From Paenibacillus sp. FSL R5-0517 (GTDB taxonomy: Bacteria; Bacillota; Bacilli; Paenibacillales; Paenibacillaceae): 64,000 nucleotides of DNA. A program made the translations under genes and the position numbers. Numbering within the stretch: position 1 is the first letter of the stretch; every line of letters begins with the position of its first letter. This document shows positions 32,847 to 41,905 of the stretch, piece by piece. Location: assembly GCF_037974355.1 (NCBI RefSeq), contig NZ_CP150235.1, positions 2,232,001 through 2,296,000 of the forward strand, read 5' to 3'. The notes under the pieces were generated by a model, which was not told where the DNA came from, made no database searches, and saw nothing but the letters and a program-made list of their open reading frames with translations.

Positions 32847-34931
32847 ATGTCACAATCGCCTAACAACAAGCGACATATGAACGGACTGGATGGCTTGCGA
32901 GCCATCGCTGTACTTGCGGTAATCGCGTATCATCTCAATTTGGATTTTATTCCGGGTGGATTGCTCGGTGTAGGTATATTCTTTGTTCTCTCTGGATATT
33001 TAATTACAGATATCCTCGTGTCACAGTGGCAGGAACATGGACGCATTTCACTCGGTGATTTTTGGGTAAGACGGGTAAGGCGCTTGCTTCCAGGCATGCT
33101 GACCATGACAGCTGTGGTAATGATCTGGTTGGCCTGTACAGACCCATCCCGGCTCGCTGCGCTTCGTGGTGATATCGTTTCGGGTGTATTATACATAAGC
33201 AATTGGTGGTATATCTTTCACAACGTTTCCTATTTCGAAAGTTTTGGCCCTCCATCACCGTTTGGACATTTCTGGTCACTGGCTGTGGAAGAGCAATTTT
33301 ATCTCATATGGCCTCTTCTGCTGATCGCAGCAATCGTCGTGTTCAAAAGAAAGGGATGGCTGGTCGTCTTCATTGTCGTCGCAGCTGAGTTGTCTGCTGG
33401 CGCAATGGCCATCATGTATAATCCGGATCTGGACCCAAGCCGTGTATATTATGGAACAGACACGCGGGCATTCGCACTGCTTGCTGGTGCTGCTCTTGCC
33501 GTGGTGTGGCCTAGTCGCAAGCTCTCGAACTCTCTGCCTGGCATGAATCGGCTTGTACTCGATATATCGGGACTAGCTGCACTCGCTTTATTAATCTACA
33601 TGATGTTGAACAGCAGTGAATATGATCCGTTTCTGTATCAAGGAGGAATGGTGCTTCAGGCTGTGGCAACAACGTTGCTGGTAGCGGTATTGGCTCACCC
33701 ATCGTCATTCCTGGCACGGTTCATTGGAGCAAAGCCATTACGCTGGATTGGAGAGCGATCCTACGGATTATATCTATGGCATTATCCAGTTATTATTTTA
33801 ACCAATCCCGCGGTGGATACGGGAGGAGCGCATCCTGTACGAATCATTTTACAAGTTGCTGTAACGGTTGTACTGGCTTCATTATCTCTTAAGTATATTG
33901 AAAATCCGATTCGCTACAACGGATTCCGTGATTCCTGGTCCCGATTATGGGGAAGAGGGCGGTCATCGATCGGTATACGTAATGTGTGGTGGAAGCGGAC
34001 AGGTCTGTTGATGACGATTCTGCTGTTGTCCTATACGGTATCCCAGATGATGGTCTCACATGCAGCGAATTCTGAGTCCCATTCCGTATCGATGTCGACC
34101 ACATTGAATGGAGAGAATTCTGTAGCTGAGGAACAGGGACAGGATGTTTTGCCAGCGAATACAGCGACATCGGGCTCAGGTCAAAAGAACGATGCGCATA
34201 GCCATAAACCGGAAGCAGGAACGAAAGATAATCCGGAGAACAATGAAAAACCGACAGGAGAGACGGCGCCAGACTCGAAACCTGGGGACCAGGACAATTC
34301 AACGAGTGGTGGCAAAGACGGTCAGTCTGAAGATAAGCCGGCTGATGAATCCGTGGCTAACGAGAATGATGCTCCGGACGGAGCTGAAGCGAACCCATCC
34401 GATGGAACGGATGATGTACCTGATTCATCTGAGGAACATGAAGAAACGGCTCCTCCTGCCCAGGATGGCAAGATTCATTATACCGTCATTGGAGATTCCG
34501 TGATTTTGGATGCAAAACCATATCTGGAGCAAAGTATAGCGGGAGTGTACGTGGATGGACATGTTGGCCGTCAAATGTGGCAGGCAGGCGATGTATTGGA
34601 AGGGCTGAAGCGAAACAACCAAATGGGCGGCAAGGTGGTGCTGGAGCTCGGGACGAATGGTTCCTTTAACTCCAAAAACCTGAATGCGGTGCTTGATTAT
34701 CTGAAGGATGAGGATCAGGTGTATCTGGTTACTGTGCGTGTACCTCGTCCGTGGGAACGAACGGTAAACAGGGCGTTGAATGAAGCAGCATCCAACTACA
34801 GTAATGTCTTACTGATTGACTGGAACAGTGCAAGTGAAGGACACGACGAATATTTTGAAAAAGACGGTGTACATCTCACTACGCAAGGGTCAGAAGCTTT
34901 TGCAGAACTGGTGAAGAACAGTATTCAATAA
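32847..34931 (+). CDS. OatA-type membrane acyltransferase with extracellular SGNH esterase domain
   Basis: A 694-aa protein. The N-terminal ~390 residues form an acyltransferase-3 membrane domain with about ten helices and the conserved motifs GLDGLRAIAVLAVIAYH, RRVRRLLPG and FGHFWSLAVEEQFYLIWP. A long acidic Ser/Asp/Glu-rich linker follows (about 420-540). The C-terminal SGNH-like domain has IGDSVILD, LELGTNGSF and the DGVHLTTQGS catalytic Asp/His block. This architecture O-acetylates peptidoglycan or another wall polymer and in OatA gives lysozyme resistance. AAGGAGGGG precedes the ATG; it is monocistronic with a terminator. Confidence 0.9.
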   Translation: MSQSPNNKRHMNGLDGLRAIAVLAVIAYHLNLDFIPGGLLGVGIFFVLSGYLITDILVSQWQEHGRISLGDFWVRRVRRLLPGMLTMTAVVMIWLACTDPSRLAALRGDIVSGVLYISNWWYIFHNVSYFESFGPPSPFGHFWSLAVEEQFYLIWPLLLIAAIVVFKRKGWLVVFIVVAAELSAGAMAIMYNPDLDPSRVYYGTDTRAFALLAGAALAVVWPSRKLSNSLPGMNRLVLDISGLAALALLIYMMLNSSEYDPFLYQGGMVLQAVATTLLVAVLAHPSSFLARFIGAKPLRWIGERSYGLYLWHYPVIILTNPAVDTGGAHPVRIILQVAVTVVLASLSLKYIENPIRYNGFRDSWSRLWGRGRSSIGIRNVWWKRTGLLMTILLLSYTVSQMMVSHAANSESHSVSMSTTLNGENSVAEEQGQDVLPANTATSGSGQKNDAHSHKPEAGTKDNPENNEKPTGETAPDSKPGDQDNSTSGGKDGQSEDKPADESVANENDAPDGAEANPSDGTDDVPDSSEEHEETAPPAQDGKIHYTVIGDSVILDAKPYLEQSIAGVYVDGHVGRQMWQAGDVLEGLKRNNQMGGKVVLELGTNGSFNSKNLNAVLDYLKDEDQVYLVTVRVPRPWERTVNRALNEAASNYSNVLLIDWNSASEGHDEYFEKDGVHLTTQGSEAFAELVKNSIQ

Positions 34932-35007
34932 TACGCAATCCATATTCAATACGATTTAGCACTTATTCATTATTATAACCTAGGTTTAAGCTGCCGATGG
35001 CTGCAAT

Positions 35008-35044
35008 AAGAAAGAGCTCTCATTGTGAGGGCTCTTTCTTGTTG
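35008..35044 (+). terminator. Terminator after the acyltransferase
   Basis: AAGAAAGAGC / GCTCTTTCTT stem with a 13-nt loop and T-rich tail. Confidence 0.85.
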
Positions 35045-35131
35045 CTATGAGCAATAAGTCAGCAATGTAAGTTCCAAACAGGGGAACCGATATTTTTCAC
35101 CCCTGCATCCGTGGATCGTCACCTTACGGTA

Positions 35132-35145
35132 TGATAACGTTACCA
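35132..35145 (+). promoter_or_regulatory. cre-like operator before the sugar ABC operon
   Basis: TGATAACGTTACCA, nearly palindromic and one mismatch from the CcpA (cre) consensus, 43 bp before the lipoprotein start. It could instead bind a LacI-family regulator. Confidence 0.4.
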
Positions 35146-35187
35146 TTTACAATAAGTGTAATCAAATCGCCGAGGGGGAATATAGAG

Positions 35188-36501
35188 ATGTTGAAAAAGT
35201 GGCTTTCGGGTGTTCTGGCAATAACGTTGTTCTCCATTATTCTAGCTGGCTGTGCTGGCGGAGATACTTCAGAAGGAGGCAGCGGTAATGACAAAGTAAC
35301 CGTCACACTCTGGCATAACTGGACCGGACAGGATGCAAAGGCGGTGGCAATGCGTCAGATTATTGAAGATTTTCGCACGGCACATCCAGATATTGAAGTC
35401 GTGGATGAAGGACTGCCTACAGATGGTCTCAAAACCCGGCTTCGCACGGTGGCAGCTGCCAACGAGATGCCAGACCTGTTCGTAATGTGGCCAGATGCCA
35501 TGACTAAGGAATTTGTAAAAGGGGATCTGTTACAACCCATTAATACCGAGCTGGACGCGAAGCCGGAGTGGAAAGATAATTTTATCCCGAACGCATTGGA
35601 CGGATACACCGTGGACGGGAATATCTATTCCGTGCCCATGAATCTGGCGCCGAGTTCCTTCATCTATTACAATGAAGCTCTTTTCAAACAGTACAACGTG
35701 AAAGTGCCTGAGACTTGGGCGGAACTGGAACAAGCGATTGCTACGTTTAATCAAAATAAAGTCATTCCCATGGCGCTTGGCAACAAGGCGAACTGGGTAG
35801 CACAATCGACCATATTCAGTACCCTGGCTGACCGGATCACCGGCACAGACTGGTTCCTGAAAGCGACAGCACAAGATGGTGCAAGCTTTACCGATCCACC
35901 ATTTATTGAAGCCCTGAACAAAATGCAGGAGCTCGGCAACAGCAAGGCGTTCCAGGATGGATTCAACAGTATCGATGAGACACAGATGATGCAGCTTTAT
36001 TTCCAAGGTAAGGCAGCGATGGTCATGAACGGCGGATGGGCCTTGGCCAATCTGGTGAACAATGCACCTGAAGAGGTATTAAACAACACGCATATTACGA
36101 TTCTCCCTCCAGTGGACGGAGGTAAGGGTGAACCAAGAACCACATCCGGTGTTGTAGGAACCGGGTTGGGTGTAAGCAAAAAGCTGAGCGGTGCACAAAA
36201 AGAGGCGGCGATGGAGCTGTTCTACGCACTGGCAGGACCAGATGGTCAGAAGGCTACATTGGATAGCAGCACATTGGTGAGTTACAAGATTGATCTGGAC
36301 AAAACCAAGGCGCATCCTTTGTTCGTTGAATTATATGATCTGATGCAGGAAGTAAAGATTACGCCTGTATACGATTCCAAGTTGGGATCGGCAACGGTTG
36401 AAGTTATTAACAATGCTTTGCAAGAGTTGCTCATGGGAGGTAAAGCCGAAGATATTGCGGCTAAAATCCAGGCGGCTCAAGCCAATGCAGTTAGTCAGTA
36501 A
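35188..36501 (+). CDS. Sugar ABC transporter substrate-binding lipoprotein (family 1)
   Basis: A 437-aa extracellular lipoprotein. The signal peptide ends in the lipobox ILAGC, with the mature Cys at about residue 25. The family 1 solute-binding fold is shown by VTVTLWHNWTGQDAKAV, MPDLFVMWPDAMTKEF, YSVPMNLAPSSFIYYNEALFKQ and GKAAMVMNGGWALANL. With the downstream beta-mannosidase, a mannose-containing oligosaccharide is a reasonable ligand guess. The frame is open from 35131, but the signal peptide begins at the ATG 35188. First gene of an operon reaching 44482. Confidence 0.92.
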   Translation: MLKKWLSGVLAITLFSIILAGCAGGDTSEGGSGNDKVTVTLWHNWTGQDAKAVAMRQIIEDFRTAHPDIEVVDEGLPTDGLKTRLRTVAAANEMPDLFVMWPDAMTKEFVKGDLLQPINTELDAKPEWKDNFIPNALDGYTVDGNIYSVPMNLAPSSFIYYNEALFKQYNVKVPETWAELEQAIATFNQNKVIPMALGNKANWVAQSTIFSTLADRITGTDWFLKATAQDGASFTDPPFIEALNKMQELGNSKAFQDGFNSIDETQMMQLYFQGKAAMVMNGGWALANLVNNAPEEVLNNTHITILPPVDGGKGEPRTTSGVVGTGLGVSKKLSGAQKEAAMELFYALAGPDGQKATLDSSTLVSYKIDLDKTKAHPLFVELYDLMQEVKITPVYDSKLGSATVEVINNALQELLMGGKAEDIAAKIQAAQANAVSQ

Positions 36502-36597
36502 TTATGGGTCAAACTAGATAGCGATTACGATGGTACAGCCAGACGATAAAGATTCAATGAACTCATCACATCGCGTATTAGCTGGTTATTCGACAAA

Positions 36598-36624
36598 ACC
36601 CCTTCCCGGCAGGGGAGGGGTCTT
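36598..36624 (+). terminator. Intra-operon hairpin between the binding protein and permease genes
   Basis: ACCCCTTCCC-ggca-GGGGAGGGGT followed by CTTT. It lacks a long T run and lies within the operon, so it is more likely a partial attenuator or mRNA stabiliser giving more binding protein than permease. Confidence 0.6.
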
Positions 36625-36648
36625 TAAGTATGGAAGGGAAGTGAACAG

Positions 36649-37530
36649 ATGAACGCACTGCGCAGTCGGCGTTTTATTATGCTGGGGCTGGCCCCGGCAG
36701 TCATCATTTATGCATTGTTTGTATTTGTACCGGTCGTATGGTCGGCGTACTACGGTTTCTTCAACTGGTCCGGCATCGGCGCATCCAAATATATTGGTAT
36801 GGATAATTACGTAGAGATCTGGCATGATCCTGTATTTTGGCGGGCACTGAAAAATAACGTTATTTTTGTGTTGGCATCCGTATTTGGACAAATTCCGTTA
36901 GCACTGATGCTCGCGGTCATATTACACAAAAGCAATCCGTCACAGCGGTTCCTGCGCTCAGCCGTATTTCTGCCGATGGTACTATCGACTGTAGTGATCG
37001 GTATGATCTGGCAGTATATCTACCATCCGCAGATCGGGATATTGAACTTTCTGCTGGACGCACTGGGTCTGGAGAGTTGGAAGCTGCAATGGCTTTCCGA
37101 TGACAAGATTGCGATCTTTTCCTTAGTGCCGCCGCTGCTCTGGAGCTTTGTGGGGTTGTATCTGATTATCTTCATCTCCGCATTGCAGAATATTCCAGGC
37201 GAGATTCATGATGCTGCCAAAATAGACGGTGCTTCAGGCATCCGTAAGCTGGTATCCGTCTCTTTGCCTATGATCTGGGGGACAGTTCAGGTTGCAATCA
37301 TTTTATGTATCTCGGGGAGTCTGAAATCCTTCGATCTGGTCTACATCATGACCAAGGGTGGTCCGGCACATGCAACAGAACTGCTTGCAACGTATATGTA
37401 CAATTCAACTTTTACAACATACCGTTATGGTTTTGGTAGTGCGATCTCAACAACCATCGTACTGATCTCCCTGCTGTTGATCGGAACAAGCCAGTGGGTG
37501 ACCAGTCGCAAACGAAAAGAGAATCAATAG
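36649..37530 (+). CDS. Sugar ABC transporter permease, MalF type
   Basis: A 293-aa inner-membrane permease with six predicted helices. The EAA loop that docks the ATPase is EIHDAAKIDGASGIRKLVSVSLPMIWG. The N-terminus (LAPAVIIYALFVFVPVVWSAYYGFFNW) and FLPMVLSTVVIGMIWQYIYHPQIGILN are typical of CUT1 permeases. It pairs with the next permease; no ATPase gene is present in the operon. Confidence 0.92.
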   Translation: MNALRSRRFIMLGLAPAVIIYALFVFVPVVWSAYYGFFNWSGIGASKYIGMDNYVEIWHDPVFWRALKNNVIFVLASVFGQIPLALMLAVILHKSNPSQRFLRSAVFLPMVLSTVVIGMIWQYIYHPQIGILNFLLDALGLESWKLQWLSDDKIAIFSLVPPLLWSFVGLYLIIFISALQNIPGEIHDAAKIDGASGIRKLVSVSLPMIWGTVQVAIILCISGSLKSFDLVYIMTKGGPAHATELLATYMYNSTFTTYRYGFGSAISTTIVLISLLLIGTSQWVTSRKRKENQ

Positions 37531-37544
37531 AGAGGAGGGCTATC

Positions 37545-38420
37545 ATGCGTGCGACACCTGTATCCATGCCATCACCACGAAGCGGCTCGGGCCATCCGAT
37601 TCGCCGCCTCCGCAGCGGAATTGTTTGGACGCTGCTAACGGTCTATGGTATTTTAACATTGTATCCGTTCTACTGGCTCGTGATTAGTGCGTTCAAAACG
37701 AATGAAGATTTCTATAGCAGGCCCTTTGGTCTGCCGGAAAACTGGAATGTTGCCAATTTCAGCAATGCATGGGAAAGCTCCAGGTTGGGAACTGCTTTTG
37801 GCAATTCACTCATTGTATCCGTCGGATCACTTATTCTAACGCTGTTTATTGCAGCGCTATCTTCATTCATTCTGGCCCGTTTCCAGTTTCGCTGGAAAGG
37901 GTTAATCATGACCTTCTTTGTTGTAGGTATGCTCATACCGATCCATAGTACACTTGTCCCTTTATTTATTTTAATGAAACAGATGTCCTTGCTAAATACG
38001 TACTGGGCATTAATATTACCTTATACGGCTTTTGCATTACCTACAGCTATTTTCGTGCTTACTGCTTATCTGACAAGTGTTCCACGTGATATTGAAGAGG
38101 CAGCTTTTATTGATGGAACAGGGCTTTGGGGGCTATTTACCCGAATCATGCTACCCATGTCGGTACCTGCATTGTCTACCGTTACAATCCTGAGTTTCCT
38201 GCATGCGTGGAATGACTTTTCATTTGCGCTTGTATTCATCAACAAAACCGGATTGAAAACGTTACCGCTCGCAATTGCGAACTTTGCGGATGGGTATCAG
38301 ACGGATTACGGTTTAACCCTTGCTGCCATGACACTGTCAGTTATTCCAACGATTATCTTGTATCTCGTATTCCAGGAACAGGTTATGAAAGGCATGACAG
38401 CCGGAGCTGTGAAAGGATAA
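37545..38420 (+). CDS. Sugar ABC transporter permease, MalG type
   Basis: A 291-aa inner-membrane permease, six predicted helices, with the EAA loop IEEAAFIDGTGLWGLFTRIMLPMSVPAL and the family ending QVMKGMTAGAVKG. The ATG at 37545 has GAGGAGGG upstream; the frame is open to 37494 within the previous gene. It forms the second half of the CUT1 channel with the upstream permease. Confidence 0.92.
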   Translation: MRATPVSMPSPRSGSGHPIRRLRSGIVWTLLTVYGILTLYPFYWLVISAFKTNEDFYSRPFGLPENWNVANFSNAWESSRLGTAFGNSLIVSVGSLILTLFIAALSSFILARFQFRWKGLIMTFFVVGMLIPIHSTLVPLFILMKQMSLLNTYWALILPYTAFALPTAIFVLTAYLTSVPRDIEEAAFIDGTGLWGLFTRIMLPMSVPALSTVTILSFLHAWNDFSFALVFINKTGLKTLPLAIANFADGYQTDYGLTLAAMTLSVIPTIILYLVFQEQVMKGMTAGAVKG

Positions 38421-38450
38421 GCGAAAGCGCATCCAGAGGAGGAGAAACGT

Positions 38451-40232
38451 TTGGCACGCTGGCTCACATCTTCGTTACAAAGGAAGCTATCCGTCGTTGT
38501 GACGGTTTCAATGATTGTGCCACTGCTGGCTTTGGGTCTGTTCGCCTTTCTGATCTCTTCCCGCATCACGGAGCAAAAAACAAAACTGTCCGGCATGGAT
38601 ACGCTGAAGCAGGTGGAAGCCAATCTTCGTTATATGCTGCAGGATGCCGAGAACCTGTCCATTTTCCTGATTGGAGAACGGGATATTCAGAACTACCTTA
38701 GCCAAAATGAGGATCACGAGATGGACAGAGTGGATATCCTGGGCAGGATGACCAATCTGGCTGCTTCCAAAAAATATATCGCCAACATCGCCATATACCC
38801 TGGACGTTTTGATGCCACATTGTCGACCGCTACCTGGTATGAATCCAGTGAATCCAACCTGACGTATCCCTCTGTTCCAAGTGGTGAAGCAGTCAAACAA
38901 TGGACGGGGGTATACCCGGTGCAGAATTACGCGGGTATACAAAATGTGATCACATTGGTTCGGCCGATTCGCAGTATCCATGATTATCGACCCATCGGCT
39001 GGTTAGCCATTAGTCTGGATGAGAAGGCCATATCCAAGGGATGGGCCGCTCTGGGATTAGGCCGAGGAGAAGGCAGACTGGAGCTCATCGGCAGTTCTGG
39101 AGAGATTCTGTCTTCGATGGACAAATCCCGGCTTGGACTTAAGCTGGAGGGTGTCGAACCAGGGGTCACAACGTTAATTCAGGATGGTGTTAGCGGAACC
39201 ACCACATATGGTAGTGGTGAGGATAAAAGGACCTTGCTCTATTATCCGGAAGAATTGACGGGTTGGACATTGGTTGGAACCGTACCATATGACCAGTACA
39301 AGTCCGAGAATCGGTATATCCTTATTTTGACCGGGTGTGCCGTTGCCATGTCTGCTGCGATCAGTGCAGGTTTGGTCTGGTTTACGGTGCGGCGTGTGAC
39401 GCGGCCGCTTCGTGTGCTTACCAGACATCTGTCCAGAATTGATCCGGAACGTCCTCTTCCACTGTTTCGGTCTGAAAGTGATGACGAGATCGGCAGGCTT
39501 GGGGAGAGTTACAATCTGCTCGGTTCACACATTCAGTTATTGAAGGAAGAGGTTATTCGCGGTGAAGCTCGCAAAAAGGAAGCGGATCTTCGGGTGCTCC
39601 AGGCGCAGATTAATCCGCACTTCCTATATAACACGCTCTCTTCAATTCACTGGATTGCCTTGATGTCCGAAGAGAAGCGGATCGCGGACATGGTTGAGGG
39701 CTTGAGTGATTTTCTGCGCATCAGTTTAAACAATGGTCAGGATTATTATCCTGTGGAACAAGAGATTGCTCATATCCGACATTATGTGCGGGTGCAGTCC
39801 ATTCGTTTCCCTGATCAATTCGTATTGCATTACATCGTTGATCCAGCGCTTGAGAAGCGAATGATGCTGAAACTGTTGCTGCAACCGCTCGTTGAGAATG
39901 CCATGATTCATGGCATTCAGCCCAAAGCAGGCGTGGGTACCATCACTATAATGATTCGCAAGGACCCGGATAATGAACATATGAATGTACTGGTACTGGA
40001 TGATGGTGTCGGCATGGAGCCGAACAGGCTGGAGCAATTAAGGATAAGTATTAGGGAATGGAAGGGAAAACAGCCGGAAAAACAGCTAAATCAAGGCGGT
40101 TATGGACTCTGCAATGTGAATGAGAGACTGCTTCTCCATTATGGAGCGGATGCACAGCTAGAAGTCGACAGCAGGGTTGGGGGAGGTACCCGGATTTCGT
40201 TTTCCATTCCAATCTTGGAGGGTTCACCATGA
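38451..40232 (+). CDS. YesM-type sensor histidine kinase
   Basis: A 593-aa membrane kinase. TM1 lies at about residues 12-35, an extracellular sensor domain to about 288, TM2 at about 290-313, then HAMP (RPLRVLTRHLSRID). The His_kinase domain has the phospho-His in LQAQINPHFLYNTLSSIHWIAL. The HATPase carries LLLQPLVENAMIHGI and VLDDGVGMEPNRLEQL. Such kinases sense extracellular sugars, often together with the binding protein. A TTG start at 38451 has GGAGGAGAA upstream. It overlaps the regulator by 4 nt. Confidence 0.92.
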   Translation: MARWLTSSLQRKLSVVVTVSMIVPLLALGLFAFLISSRITEQKTKLSGMDTLKQVEANLRYMLQDAENLSIFLIGERDIQNYLSQNEDHEMDRVDILGRMTNLAASKKYIANIAIYPGRFDATLSTATWYESSESNLTYPSVPSGEAVKQWTGVYPVQNYAGIQNVITLVRPIRSIHDYRPIGWLAISLDEKAISKGWAALGLGRGEGRLELIGSSGEILSSMDKSRLGLKLEGVEPGVTTLIQDGVSGTTTYGSGEDKRTLLYYPEELTGWTLVGTVPYDQYKSENRYILILTGCAVAMSAAISAGLVWFTVRRVTRPLRVLTRHLSRIDPERPLPLFRSESDDEIGRLGESYNLLGSHIQLLKEEVIRGEARKKEADLRVLQAQINPHFLYNTLSSIHWIALMSEEKRIADMVEGLSDFLRISLNNGQDYYPVEQEIAHIRHYVRVQSIRFPDQFVLHYIVDPALEKRMMLKLLLQPLVENAMIHGIQPKAGVGTITIMIRKDPDNEHMNVLVLDDGVGMEPNRLEQLRISIREWKGKQPEKQLNQGGYGLCNVNERLLLHYGADAQLEVDSRVGGGTRISFSIPILEGSP

Positions 40233-41815
40233 GACTATTAATTGTGGATGATGAAGTAATTATCCGTACAGGGCTTGCCAGCGTTATCGCTTGGCATGAA
40301 CTCGGAATTGAACTTCTTCAACCGGCTGCCTCGGCAGAGGAGGCGTTAGCACGCATGGCTGAGGAACGTCCGCATATCCTGATGACGGATATTCGGATGA
40401 CGGGCAGATCAGGGCTGGAACTGGCAGAAGAGGGACTGCGATTGTTACCTGAACTGGAGGTCATTATTTTGTCCGGATACGATGACTTTTCTTATGCGCA
40501 GCAGGCGATACGCCAAGGGGTTACAGATTATCTGCTCAAAACAAGCAAGCCGGAAGAGATCATCAAGACCGTATTACAGGCCAAACAACGGATCACGGAA
40601 CGTTGGGCAGAGAAGTCCAGAGAGGGACAGCTTATGCGGGAGAATCGGGAGCGTTTATTCGCTGGTTGGATCATTGACGGTGACACCACTTCGGGCCAAT
40701 TTCCTTCGTTTTTGCGTTCTGATGCTGGAATAGAGGCAGCGAATGATGGTCTTGATGATGAACAGATTCGCAGACAAGTCATTGTACTTCGAGCAGAGGG
40801 TTGGGATCGATCCTCGGATGCACTATTACGATTCGCGGTGCAGAATACCCTGGAGGATATGCTACCGGGTGCCATTGCGCATATAGAGAAACAGCAAATT
40901 ATATGTGTAGTTTCATGGCCGCCTGTGGAACAGGAATATCCGTTCAAGCTGGAGAGTGCATTACGTCGGGTGGAGCAATTACTGAAGTGTACTCTGCGTG
41001 CAGCAGTAGGTCTGCCTGTGCGTGGATATGCAGATCTGCACGAAAGCTACCGAACGGCTTCAACTGCTTTCCGATATCGAGGTTTGATGGATGATAAAGT
41101 ATGGCTTTATGAGCACGTTCAGGAGCGCCAAGGTGGTAAAACTGTACTTACGCATGAAGAAGAGACCACACTTGGTTCAATATTGTTAGATAATGATTCA
41201 GTGAGGTTAACGACATGGACGCGTGAACTGGTGGCTAATCTGACTACGGAACCGGAGGTCACGCCAGAATCGTTCAGTGCTTGTCTGCACTCTGCGGTCA
41301 TTGCAGGTCATCGCTGGCTTACCCGTACAATGCGAGCGACAGGGCGTGAAGAAACTGCAAGGCTTGAACCCTGGTTGCCGGAACCGGATGCCGAAGCTGT
41401 AGATCTTGGGGATATGTTGTTCCACCATCTGTATGGTCTGATGCATGTCTATCACAGCCGAATGGGTCAGGGACAGGCTGCCCATGTGCAAAAGGCTATT
41501 GGTTATATTGAATCATCACTGGCACAGGACATTAATCTGCAGCAGGTAGCTGGACATGTTCATTTGCATCCGGGTCACCTGAGTGAACTTTTTAAAAAAG
41601 AAATGGGTGTGACCTTTGGAGATTTTGTCACCGATATGCGTATCCGAAGAGCGATGGATATGCTCGCCGTGTCTCCAGCGAAGGTCAGTGAAGTCGCTGC
41701 TATCAGCGGCTACGAAGACGTGAAATATTTTAGCAGGCTGTTCAAAAAACATACCGGCAAGACCCCGAGTGAATATCGCGAAGAGGCGTTATCGTTCAAA
41801 CCTTCGGGAAGTTAG
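40229..41815 (+). CDS. YesN-type response regulator with AraC DNA-binding domain
   Basis: A 528-aa transcription factor. The receiver domain has acidic D7/D8, phospho-Asp54 (ILMTDIRMTG) and the Lys of DYLLKTSKP. A ~260-residue middle region links it to two AraC helix-turn-helix motifs (INLQQVAGHVHLHPGHLSELFKKEMGVTFGDFV and KVSEVAAISGYEDVKYFSRLFKKHTGKTPSEYR). Its ATG overlaps the kinase stop (ATGA). It probably activates the operon in which it sits when oligosaccharide is sensed. Confidence 0.93.
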   Translation: MRLLIVDDEVIIRTGLASVIAWHELGIELLQPAASAEEALARMAEERPHILMTDIRMTGRSGLELAEEGLRLLPELEVIILSGYDDFSYAQQAIRQGVTDYLLKTSKPEEIIKTVLQAKQRITERWAEKSREGQLMRENRERLFAGWIIDGDTTSGQFPSFLRSDAGIEAANDGLDDEQIRRQVIVLRAEGWDRSSDALLRFAVQNTLEDMLPGAIAHIEKQQIICVVSWPPVEQEYPFKLESALRRVEQLLKCTLRAAVGLPVRGYADLHESYRTASTAFRYRGLMDDKVWLYEHVQERQGGKTVLTHEEETTLGSILLDNDSVRLTTWTRELVANLTTEPEVTPESFSACLHSAVIAGHRWLTRTMRATGREETARLEPWLPEPDAEAVDLGDMLFHHLYGLMHVYHSRMGQGQAAHVQKAIGYIESSLAQDINLQQVAGHVHLHPGHLSELFKKEMGVTFGDFVTDMRIRRAMDMLAVSPAKVSEVAAISGYEDVKYFSRLFKKHTGKTPSEYREEALSFKPSGS

Positions 41816-41849
41816 AAATGAGCAGACCAGGCAGCATGTCTTGCATTTC

Positions 41850-41862
41850 TGCAAACGTTCTC
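41850..41862 (+). promoter_or_regulatory. cre-like site before the beta-mannosidase gene
   Basis: TGCAAACGTTCTC fits the core TGNAANCGNWNNC of the CcpA operator. It is 44 bp before the mannosidase start and after a small AGAAATG / CATTTCT inverted repeat beginning at the regulator stop. Confidence 0.35.
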
Positions 41863-41905
41863 GATAGAGTATTACTCAGGGTTATTGGAGAGTGAGGGTG
41901 TATTA

